Assembly: GCA_000702025.1 (NCBI GenBank)
Contig: JNKJ01000011.1
Location: forward strand, 186,001-250,000
Origin: Blautia schinkii DSM 10518
GTDB taxonomy: Bacteria > Bacillota > Clostridia > Lachnospirales > Lachnospiraceae
DNA length: 64,000 nucleotides
Direction: 5' to 3'
The translations under genes and the position numbers were made by a program. Within the stretch, counting starts at the first letter, position 1. Each line of letters begins with the position of its first letter. The notes under the pieces are model-generated. The model was not told the origin of the DNA and searched no databases. It saw only the letters and a list, made by a program, of their open reading frames with translations. This document shows positions 9,037-16,397 of the stretch, one piece after another.

Positions 9037-9666
9037 TCATCGGGCAAAAATTCCCAGCACGATTTCTCTCCCTTTCGTATTTTTGAACGTATTGACCATA
9101 AAGTTCGGATAATAATACAGCATGTCCTTACCATCGCCATAGCAGCTGTCTAACGTCTCGGTCTTACTCGGTTTTCCGAAAAGTTTTGCAAGAAGCTTTT
9201 TGAGTGTGGCAGCATTTTTCTCATAGGCAGAGGCCTTACGCAGCTGCGTACTCATGCCCGGGTCATAGACACCTGTATTCTTATTAAACAAATAAAATTT
9301 GTCATTTATGACATATACGCCCTTTAACATCCGGGCAGAGGTTCCGAAAGCATAATAATTTCCGTTTATTTTTTTCACTGCCGGCACATTCACTCCGCTG
9401 ACCTTTTTACCCATGTAGGCAGCGCCGTCCTTACCGAAATAATATCTGTAGGAAACAGTCTTGCCATTGCTTTTCGTCTTAATTGTTCTCCAAGCGTTTT
9501 TCAATTTGGTGCCTTTGACATAAAAATAGTATTTGCCCTTTTCTTTTTTAAGCCCTGATTTCACAGCGGCAGCTTCCACAGTCACCGGCGCGGTCAATGA
9601 AATCACCGGTGCCTGCACAAACAGCAGACAGAGCATGATTGCTAAAATTTTCTTCCACTTTTTCAT
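9037..9666 (-). CDS. Secreted cell-wall-repeat protein without a recognisable catalytic domain
   Basis: 209 residues: signal peptide (cleavage after about residue 33), then choline-binding-like repeats (GKYYFYVKGTKLKNAWRTI, GNYYAFGTSARMLKGVYVI, NDKFYLFNKNTGVYD). The C-terminal 75 residues are of unknown type and end GREIVLGIFAR. It shares its repeat style with the transglutaminase-like genes at 4.2 and 9.7 kb but lacks their Cys-His-Asp triad. It lies upstream of the MBOAT/DHHW genes in what looks like one operon. Function unknown; a wall-bound accessory role is inferred. Confidence 0.7.
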   Translation of the reverse strand: MKKWKKILAIMLCLLFVQAPVISLTAPVTVEAAAVKSGLKKEKGKYYFYVKGTKLKNAWRTIKTKSNGKTVSYRYYFGKDGAAYMGKKVSGVNVPAVKKINGNYYAFGTSARMLKGVYVINDKFYLFNKNTGVYDPGMSTQLRKASAYEKNAATLKKLLAKLFGKPSKTETLDSCYGDGKDMLYYYPNFMVNTFKNTKGREIVLGIFAR

Positions 9667-9706
9667 AATCTTTCTCCCTTAGAATCGCTTAGTCTCTGAT
9701 TGACTT

Positions 9707-10510
9707 TTAAAGTTCAACATTTACCGTCTTCTGAGTCTTATAAATTTTACCGTTCATAGCGCTGCTCTTTTGTTGATACCATTTGCCTTTTCTAAGAGTA
9801 GACCATCTCGCGGCATTGGGGTCATATGTATACCAAGTGCTGCCAATCTTAATCTCCACCCATGCGTGAGCCTGCCAGCGGCTTGTGTTAAAAGCATTTG
9901 AGGTTCCCCAACAGATACGCACCGGATATCCAGTGGCACGTTTCGCAAGAAATGCAAACGCAGCGGCATAGTGATAGCAGCTTCCCTTTTTCTTGCTGAG
10001 CATCTCCTTTGCAAATGTATATTCCCAGCCTTTTTGTCCCTTAAAACCTACTACTCTCGCATAGTCGCATTTATTCTGGACATAGGTAAAAAGCTTTTTA
10101 AGGGCTGTTTTCTTAGCAGTTTTATCTGTTATTTTCTGTCCCTTGATAACTGCATCCATGGATTTCACCAAAGAAGCATCAATTTTTTTACTTTTCTGCA
10201 ACACACCTTTAGAGCTGAAATAATAAGATTTATCCTTAATTGTATACCAGCCTGTCTTACGCGCGCCGTTAGAACCAAAGTAGTATTTTTTCTTGCTGAT
10301 AGTTTTCCAATCATTGGTAACCTTCTTGCCGTTTACATAGTAGCAATAGCCAACACTCTCTTTCACCCAGCCCTTCTTTACGGCGGCTTTCTGCTGTGTT
10401 TTTATAGTGGCATCCGTGGCTGCAGCGGCCTGCATCGGGATACCGGCTGTCGTAATGCTGAATACCATCATAAATATTAACAGTTTCTTAAAAAACGTTT
10501 TCTTATTCAT
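9707..10510 (-). CDS. Secreted cell-wall-binding protein with transglutaminase-like domain
   Basis: 267 residues, with AAGGAGG before the ATG. Signal peptide, two or three choline-binding-like repeats at about 45-105 (GYCYYVNGKKVTNDWKTI, SKKKYYFGSNGARKTGWYTI, DKSYYFSSKGVLQ), then a transglutaminase-like domain. The domain has Cys178 (KKKGSCYHYAAAFAFL), His215 (WQAHAWVEI) and Asp230 (TYDPNAARW). Architecture and spacing match the gene at 4.2 kb, so the two are paralogues. It likely acts on wall or surface peptides. Confidence 0.87.
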   Translation of the reverse strand: MNKKTFFKKLLIFMMVFSITTAGIPMQAAAATDATIKTQQKAAVKKGWVKESVGYCYYVNGKKVTNDWKTISKKKYYFGSNGARKTGWYTIKDKSYYFSSKGVLQKSKKIDASLVKSMDAVIKGQKITDKTAKKTALKKLFTYVQNKCDYARVVGFKGQKGWEYTFAKEMLSKKKGSCYHYAAAFAFLAKRATGYPVRICWGTSNAFNTSRWQAHAWVEIKIGSTWYTYDPNAARWSTLRKGKWYQQKSSAMNGKIYKTQKTVNVEL

Positions 10511-10577
10511 ATAGTTTCCTCCTTAAAATGCATACGTTTTTGTTACCAAATTATAACATAGAACAGATAGGTTGTCA

Positions 10578-11309
10578 TCAGAATTTGCGATTTCCCCACA
10601 ATGTAAATCGTCTGCGTACCTCCGCTGCATAGGACCGGCTTACATTAACAACAGCTCCATTACTCAGCACCAGATACTGGCGGTTGACTTCTCTTACATA
10701 GTTAAGATTCACAATAAAACTATTATGACTGCGGATAAAGTAATCCGTATTGAGCTGTTCAAAAAGCTCATCCAGCTTTTCCCCCGTTACCAGAATGTCT
10801 CCGTTGCGCAGATTTATCTTGGTCTTTCGCAAATCTCTTTCCAGATAGAGAATGTCATGCTGGGCAATTCGGTGCATTTTGCTACCAACGTAGAGGTTCA
10901 GCCATTCCTCCTTTGGTTTGATCAGTGCAGGTATGATTTTCTCGAAAAGCACCGGGAGCCGTTCTTCCAGTTCATCTTTCAGGATAAAATAGCAGTGCTC
11001 TGTTTCATATACATCACTAACAAACTGCAGATATCCGGTTATGTACACCACCAGGGCATGGGGATACCGCTTGTTGATTTTCCTCGCCAGCCGGATACCT
11101 CCATCCTGCTGGTCCCTCATACAGATGTCAAGAAAAACAATAACTTTTTCCTCAGGAGCGTCCTGTAAAGCTTTAAAAAGCGCCCTCTCATCCGTACATA
11201 ATACAGCCTCTGTTTCATATTCCTTTTTCTTGCGGCAGTAGTCGACAACCCGGGCACTCACCTGTTTTACCTGGGCTTCGTCATCATCACAAAAAATCAA
11301 ATGATACAT
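10578..11309 (-). CDS. LytTR response regulator (AgrA/VirR type)
   Basis: Start at ATG 11309 after GGAGGAAGG (243 residues); a TTG 18 nt earlier is possible but lacks this spacing. A receiver domain has the acidic pair CDDDE near residue 8, phospho-acceptor Asp61 (VIVFLDICM) and Lys in YFILKDEL. The C-terminus is a LytTR DNA-binding domain (LNLYVGSKMHRIAQHDILYLE and IRSHNSFIVNLNYV). It starts just after the sensor stop at 11324, so the pair is one transcript. Confidence 0.93.
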   Translation of the reverse strand: MYHLIFCDDDEAQVKQVSARVVDYCRKKKEYETEAVLCTDERALFKALQDAPEEKVIVFLDICMRDQQDGGIRLARKINKRYPHALVVYITGYLQFVSDVYETEHCYFILKDELEERLPVLFEKIIPALIKPKEEWLNLYVGSKMHRIAQHDILYLERDLRKTKINLRNGDILVTGEKLDELFEQLNTDYFIRSHNSFIVNLNYVREVNRQYLVLSNGAVVNVSRSYAAEVRRRFTLWGNRKF

Positions 11310-11323
11310 ACGCCTTCCTCCCC

Positions 11324-12586
11324 TCAAGTATTCTTTATCGCAGGCAGAAATATCTCTGCTGTAAATCTGCTATCCTCCTCCTTTATGTAAATCCGGCCGT
11401 GGTCCTTCTTCACTATATCACGGACAATTTTTAGTCCAAGACCATGATTACGTTTATCCTTCTTTGTAGTAGCGAAATGTCCTCTTGGCCAGTCTGAACT
11501 GGCACTATTTTCTATAGTGAGATAAAGGCCCTGCCCGTCCGTATACGCAGTCACAATTAAATATCGTTCCTGAACGCTGCATTGCCCCGCAGCCTCCAGA
11601 CCATTGTCAAACAAATTGTAAAAGATGGTCAGAAAATGTATCTCCGGCACTCCCTGTGGAAGCTCCAAATCCTTCATCTCTAAGGTAATGGGAATTCCTG
11701 TACTCCGCCCCTGCTCCACCTTCGTTTCAATCGCAGTGTCCAGCAATTGATTTTTGCTGTAACCACCGGACTGACATACAACACTTTCATCAGGGAAAGT
11801 CATCCCGGGCACATTTGCATCTATTTTCTGCAGACAGTCCTTACACTTTTTCATAAACTCTGCCTGCTCCTTAAGCATCTGATCATGTTCCGCAAAAAGC
11901 TCTGCCTGCATAGCCAGGTAATGATTTTCCAATCGTATCTGCCTGCGGCGGCCAATCAGATACAGCCATCCAAACCCTAATACAGCAAGACTGGTGATAC
12001 TGCTGATCACAATAACCGTACTGTCGGAAAAATCAAGGACATCCATCGGTCTCACCATGATCAAACTGGGTGCCCAATAAAAGAATACCATGGTCTTTAA
12101 TGCCGGCCCCGGATAATTCATCGCCCTGCGGAATTTGCGCAGCCACGGGATAATAGTCAGCTGTACAAGACATAAAGGCAGTACTAAGCCTAGAATCGGC
12201 ACTACACGGAATTCGTCCGGAGTATATGCCGCCAGCGAAATTCCCAAAAACGAAAAAATGAAATAGCGTAACGTAATAGCAATACCCATGCAGAAATCAA
12301 ATATCGCCATACTCGCCAAAGTACTAAAAGCCCCTGTCTCATACATAGGAAATCTGCTTAGTACAATCACTGTCGTACCAAGTACCTTTATACCTGCCTG
12401 TGCATAGGGCGAAAATATCTCCGGATGTACAGAGGTATAATAAACCACCATATCCGAAACAAAGGGAACAAAAGCCATGACAGCTATTAACCAACGGGGA
12501 TTTTTCCGGATATCGCGGAAGCGAAATTCTTCATAAATCATCCAGGCACGGATAGAAAGCATTTCAAATATTCCATTCGGTGTCAT
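11324..12586 (-). CDS. GHKL sensor kinase (Agr-type) with atypical H-box
   Basis: 420 residues. About six membrane segments fill residues 30-212, followed by a linker and a GHKL ATPase domain. The N-box is intact (FYNLFDNGLEAA, Asn324 and Asn328) and so is the G-box (NHGLGLKIVRDIV). The phospho-acceptor region is unusual: the only well-placed His is His234 in AEHDQMLKEQ, without the Arg before it and without the HDxxNH pattern of this class. The 243-residue protein upstream has the canonical H-box but a ruined ATPase. This kinase may therefore work with that partner. Direct partner of the LytTR regulator. Confidence 0.85.
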   Translation of the reverse strand: MTPNGIFEMLSIRAWMIYEEFRFRDIRKNPRWLIAVMAFVPFVSDMVVYYTSVHPEIFSPYAQAGIKVLGTTVIVLSRFPMYETGAFSTLASMAIFDFCMGIAITLRYFIFSFLGISLAAYTPDEFRVVPILGLVLPLCLVQLTIIPWLRKFRRAMNYPGPALKTMVFFYWAPSLIMVRPMDVLDFSDSTVIVISSITSLAVLGFGWLYLIGRRRQIRLENHYLAMQAELFAEHDQMLKEQAEFMKKCKDCLQKIDANVPGMTFPDESVVCQSGGYSKNQLLDTAIETKVEQGRSTGIPITLEMKDLELPQGVPEIHFLTIFYNLFDNGLEAAGQCSVQERYLIVTAYTDGQGLYLTIENSASSDWPRGHFATTKKDKRNHGLGLKIVRDIVKKDHGRIYIKEEDSRFTAEIFLPAIKNT

Positions 12587-12628
12587 GATGTTTCTCCACT
12601 CTTAAATAATTTCATAAATCAAAAAATG

Positions 12629-13360
12629 TCACGCAGTTTTATACACTTCAGCCACCACCTTCATTGTAAAGTACACGATTTCCCACCCGCCCTTCAGCTC
12701 GCTATAAAGATTGCCACAATTTTTATCCGCAATCGTGCGGGTCTGGGCAAGCTCTGTCAGCATGCGGGCGTTCATCCCACGCACACTCTCCTTCTTCCAT
12801 ACCGGACAGGTAAGACGCAGGAATAAATACCCATTCTCCTGGTTCCCCTCAAGACGAAAACTTCGCTCAGAGGACTGCTTTGCTCTTTTCATGCCATAGT
12901 CTGTAAGCTCATAAAACACAATCATCAAATCCGTCTTATTTGCTTGGCCTCCATCCACAGTGAACAGGGCGGTCTTAAAGCTGATCTGCTCACGGGCACA
13001 CTGGGTCTTTCGCCGAACTAACATGGCATCCAGGACATAATCAGGACAAAGTCCATCCTTTTTCAAAACTGCGTACAATTCTTTCAACTGCTCCTCGTAT
13101 TTGAGAAACTCCTCTGTTTTCCCACTTTTTTCCAGATGTTCCATGACCTGGATGTGGTTTGCCAGGTCATGCCTGAGCCGCCTTGTCATCGCAATCTGAT
13201 TCTGCAGGACCACATAGTGCTCGTCCATCAGTGACTTCTGCAGCTTCAAATAATAATTCACCCGGCTCTCCTGCCGCCGCTTCTGCACACCCAACACCAG
13301 CCACAGCAAAAAACCTACCGCCACCACGGCCTCAACTGTCAGTAAAATACACTGCAACAT
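12629..13360 (-). CDS. Spo0B-like/GHKL-derived phosphotransfer protein, degenerate ATPase
   Basis: Start at ATG 13360 (243 residues), because the promoter lies over the only earlier ATG. One N-terminal membrane segment is followed by a dimerisation helix with a canonical H-box RRLRHDLANHIQ (His64). The following domain has the length of a GHKL ATPase, but the N-box position reads FYELTDYGMKRA (no Asn) and no GxGL motif is found, so ATP binding is unlikely. It resembles a Spo0B-type phosphotransferase or a receiver half for the kinase at 11.3 kb. It lies 42 nt upstream of that kinase in the same direction. Confidence 0.75.
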   Translation of the reverse strand: MLQCILLTVEAVVAVGFLLWLVLGVQKRRQESRVNYYLKLQKSLMDEHYVVLQNQIAMTRRLRHDLANHIQVMEHLEKSGKTEEFLKYEEQLKELYAVLKKDGLCPDYVLDAMLVRRKTQCAREQISFKTALFTVDGGQANKTDLMIVFYELTDYGMKRAKQSSERSFRLEGNQENGYLFLRLTCPVWKKESVRGMNARMLTELAQTRTIADKNCGNLYSELKGGWEIVYFTMKVVAEVYKTA

Positions 13361-13392
13361 TCTACTTACCACCCAAGATTTTATTAGTTTAT

Positions 13393-13421
13393 TATAGCAC
13401 ACAATGAAAGCGTTGGTAACA
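13393..13421 (-). promoter_or_regulatory. Promoter of the sensor/regulator operon
   Basis: On the minus strand TTACCA (13421-13416), a 17-bp spacer and TATAAT preceded by TGC (13398-13393) sit about 33 nt before the chosen start at 13360. This excludes the upstream ATG at 13402 as a translation start. Confidence 0.65.
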
Positions 13422-13443
13422 TAAGCTGTAGAAAAAGTAAGAT

Positions 13444-13460
13444 GGTAAAACGTTTTTACC
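13444..13460. promoter_or_regulatory. Perfect inverted repeat between divergent promoters
   Basis: GGTAAAA-CGT-TTTTACC (7-bp arms) lies between the sensor-operon promoter and the metal-ATPase promoter. It is a candidate operator for a dimeric regulator. No T-tract follows that would make it a terminator. Confidence 0.4.
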
Positions 13461-13489
13461 TAATATTTTTTTGGCCCTATTTCTTACTA

Positions 13490-13518
13490 TTGACTTCACA
13501 GAGAGGTGGTAATATAAT
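13490..13518 (+). promoter_or_regulatory. Promoter of the metal ATPase operon
   Basis: TTGACT (13490-13495), an exact 17-bp spacer and TATAAT (13513-13518): a strong sigma-A match. The leader to the ATPase start is about 130 nt. Confidence 0.75.
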
Positions 13519-13520
13519 GT

Positions 13521-13540
13521 TCATATGAATATTTGTTCAC
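13521..13540. promoter_or_regulatory. ArsR/SmtB-like operator downstream of the -10
   Basis: TGAA-TATTTG-TTCA (13526-13539) resembles the imperfect palindrome bound by SmtB/CzrA/CadC-type metal repressors, overlapping the likely transcription start. TTCATATGAA overlaps it by a few bases. No ArsR-family gene lies next to it here, so the repressor would act from elsewhere. Confidence 0.5.
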
Positions 13541-13655
13541 ACGTTTTCATCACTTATCTTAGAAAAGATTATACTTATAGCAAGTACGTTGGAACGCAAT
13601 TGAATTATATAATCGGATTTCAAAAATTTTATCTTAAATAAAGGAGGTAAATTCC

Positions 13656-16397
13656 ATGAAAAAGGTGTATATCATGGAAAACATCGACTGCGCGAACTGT
13701 GCAGCCAAAATAGAAAAAAAGATAGCTGAACTACCCGGAGTTAACGAAGCGGTCATTACCTTTGCCACCAAGCAGCTCCGCCTTGATGCGGAAAACCCCG
13801 AAGAACTTCTCCCACAAATCCAGAAAATCGCCAGGTCTGTGGAACCTGATGTCATTATAACCGAGCGCAGCCGCTCACATCGGAGCAAGGGAACTTCCGC
13901 CAGAGGGGATTTCAACAGAGGAGATTTCGTTCAAAGAGAAGCTCACTCCCATCTTCATGGAGAAGGATGCTGCTGCGGACATGAACATGTCCATGACACA
14001 GAATGCAGCTGTGGACATGAACATGATATGCACGAACATAGCGGGCATTCCCATGTCAATACCTGTAGCTGTGGGCAGGAACACATGGAACATATCCATA
14101 ATAAGACGTGCGATTGCGGGCATGAACATGGGACACATGAGCATGAGGAAGCATGCAGTTGTGGGCATGAACATGGAACACATGAACATGAGGAAGCGTG
14201 CAGTTATGGGCATGAACATGGGACACATGAGCATGAGGAAACGTGCAGTTGCGGGCATGAACATGAGGCACATGAGCATAAGGAAGCATGCAGTTGCGGT
14301 CATCAGCATAATGGGCAGGATGGACATTCTCATGATGGAGGGTGCAGTTGCGGTCATGAACATAACGAGCAATCTCAAGGTACAGCCTGCAATTGTGATA
14401 AACATTTGCATTCCGCATCAACTTCCGAAGCTGCGGAAGCTCACGGTTCCGAATACTGGAATCCCGAGGCAAAGCAATCCTCCTCAGACACCACAGAGCA
14501 GCCTGCATCACCCGCACGATCCAAGCGCAAGCACATCCTCTCCGGACACGGAAAAGAACTGCTCCCCATTTTAGCCGGCGCTGCACTCTTTATTATAGGC
14601 GAAATCCTTGAGCATATGAATCAGCCCCTGGCCGCATTCATTGCGGCACTTGCAGCGTACATAATCCTGGGTGGGCGTATCATTCTCACAGCACTCAAAA
14701 ACCTTCGCCATGGACAGATATTTGACGAAAACTTTCTCATGAGCATTGCTACTATCGGTGCATTCTGCATCCAGGAATACCTTGAGGCGGTAGGCGTTAT
14801 GCTCTTCTACCGCATAGGAGAATTTTTCGAGCATGTAGCTGTGGAGAGAAGCCGCAGTCAGATCATGGATGCCGTCGACCTGCGCCCAGAGGTGGTAAGC
14901 CTCGTCACAGGGCAGAACGTACAGGTCATTGATGCCGAAGAGGCGAACGTAGGCGACATCCTCTTAGTACGCCCCGGCGACCGCATCCCCCTCGACGGTA
15001 TTGTGGTGGAGGGCGAAAGCCGTATCGATACCTCCCCGGTTACAGGCGAACCGGTTCCCGTCCGGGCAGCCGCAGGCGACGCTGTGACCTCCGGCTGTGT
15101 CAATACCAGCGGCCAGCTAAAAATCCGCGTCGAAAAGATACTCGAGGAGTCCATGGTCACCAGAATCCTGGATTCCGTAGAAAACGCTGCCGCCGGAAAG
15201 CCGAAAATCGATCGCTTTATCACCCGCTTTGCCCGCATTTATACCCCCTTTGTGATCCTGCTCGCCCTGGGAACAGCGATTATTCCTTCCCTGATATCCG
15301 GTAATTGGAATTACTGGGTTTACACAGCCCTCACCTTCCTGGTAATGAGCTGTCCCTGCGCGCTGGTGCTCAGTGTACCCCTGGCGTTTTTCTCCGGTAT
15401 CGGCGCAGGCTCTAGAAGAGGCATCCTCTTCAAAGGCGGTGTATCTCTGGAAGCCATCCGCAACATTAAAACAGTTATCATGGACAAAACCGGAACCATC
15501 ACCCAGGGTAATTTCAAGGTGCAAAAGGTCATTCCTGCCCAGGGCTTCACAGAGCAGGAGGTTCTTTCCCTTTGCGCATGCTGCGAAATGAGCTCGACTC
15601 ATCCCATTGCCGTAAGTATTGTGACAGCCGCGGACGCTCAAAACCTGCAGCTTGACCGTCCCTCCAGTGTAGAAGAAATCGCAGGACACGGAATCCGGGC
15701 AGTTACCCGGGACGGTGAGGTTCTCTGCGGCAGCCGGAAATTACTGGAGGAGTGCAAGGTTGACCTGAGCAGCTACGCTCCCGCCGATTTCGGCACAGAG
15801 GTGTTGGCCGCCAAAAATGGAAAATATATTGGTTATATAGTGATTTCCGATACCATCAAAGCAGACGCACACCACGCGGTTTCCACGCTGAAAGCCCAAG
15901 GCATCACTCCGGTCATGCTGACAGGCGATTCAGAAGAAAGTGCCGCTTCCGTAGCCCGCGAGACCGGGATTACAGAGGTTCACGCCCGCCTGCTGCCCGA
16001 GGATAAACTCAACGAGCTTTCCAAAATCCGCAGCACTCACGGTGCAGTCATGTTTGTGGGCGACGGCATCAACGATGCACCTGTACTCGCCGGCGCAGAT
16101 GTGGGTGCAGCTATGGGAAGCGGAGCGGACGCTGCCATCGAAGCGGCAGACGTGGTATTTATGACCTCTAAAATGGAGGCAGTACCCCAGGCCATCTCCA
16201 TCGCCCGCAGGACTAATTCAATCGCCTTACAAAATATTGTTTTCGCCCTCATTATTAAGGCAATTGTCATGGTCCTCGGACTCTGCGGCTACGCCTCCAT
16301 GTGGATGGCAGTTTTCGCAGACACAGGCGTGGCAATGCTGTGTGTACTCAACTCCATACGCGCACTGTATGGCAGCTATAAAGGAAGCAAATTATGA
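13656..16397 (+). CDS. Zn/Cd/Co-exporting P1B-type ATPase with long His/Cys repeat region
   Basis: 913 residues, 7-8 nt after AAGGAGG. An N-terminal HMA metal-binding domain (residues 1-70) has NIDCANC with Cys12/Cys15. Residues about 98-255 form a Cys/His-rich insert with many repeats of a unit like CSCGHEHGTHEHEEA. After it come the eight-helix P1B core, the transmembrane metal motif SCPCAL (about residue 565), the phosphorylation site DKTGT (Asp about 610), TGDS and GDGINDAP. The CPC motif with these features fits ZntA/CadA exporters of Zn, Cd or Co. The repeat insert is much longer than usual and probably buffers or senses metal. The operator upstream points to metal control. A winged-helix gene overlaps the stop by 4 nt. 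Confidence 0.95.
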   Translation: MKKVYIMENIDCANCAAKIEKKIAELPGVNEAVITFATKQLRLDAENPEELLPQIQKIARSVEPDVIITERSRSHRSKGTSARGDFNRGDFVQREAHSHLHGEGCCCGHEHVHDTECSCGHEHDMHEHSGHSHVNTCSCGQEHMEHIHNKTCDCGHEHGTHEHEEACSCGHEHGTHEHEEACSYGHEHGTHEHEETCSCGHEHEAHEHKEACSCGHQHNGQDGHSHDGGCSCGHEHNEQSQGTACNCDKHLHSASTSEAAEAHGSEYWNPEAKQSSSDTTEQPASPARSKRKHILSGHGKELLPILAGAALFIIGEILEHMNQPLAAFIAALAAYIILGGRIILTALKNLRHGQIFDENFLMSIATIGAFCIQEYLEAVGVMLFYRIGEFFEHVAVERSRSQIMDAVDLRPEVVSLVTGQNVQVIDAEEANVGDILLVRPGDRIPLDGIVVEGESRIDTSPVTGEPVPVRAAAGDAVTSGCVNTSGQLKIRVEKILEESMVTRILDSVENAAAGKPKIDRFITRFARIYTPFVILLALGTAIIPSLISGNWNYWVYTALTFLVMSCPCALVLSVPLAFFSGIGAGSRRGILFKGGVSLEAIRNIKTVIMDKTGTITQGNFKVQKVIPAQGFTEQEVLSLCACCEMSSTHPIAVSIVTAADAQNLQLDRPSSVEEIAGHGIRAVTRDGEVLCGSRKLLEECKVDLSSYAPADFGTEVLAAKNGKYIGYIVISDTIKADAHHAVSTLKAQGITPVMLTGDSEESAASVARETGITEVHARLLPEDKLNELSKIRSTHGAVMFVGDGINDAPVLAGADVGAAMGSGADAAIEAADVVFMTSKMEAVPQAISIARRTNSIALQNIVFALIIKAIVMVLGLCGYASMWMAVFADTGVAMLCVLNSIRALYGSYKGSKL
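13950..14420. repeat. In-gene Cys/His repeat array
   Basis: Imperfect tandem units of about 45 bp encode CGHEHxxHEHEEACS-type segments. At least five are clearly recognisable between about 14100 and 14310. Recombination between units would change repeat number without changing frame. The same DNA gives several long open frames on both strands, which are by-products of the repetition. Confidence 0.7.

Noticed and set aside
13875-14586. Long open frames on the minus strand and in another plus frame over the metal-ATPase repeat region, rich in Met/His/Ala
   Set aside because: They are produced by the repeated His/Cys codons read in other frames; they lack ribosome sites and match no family.
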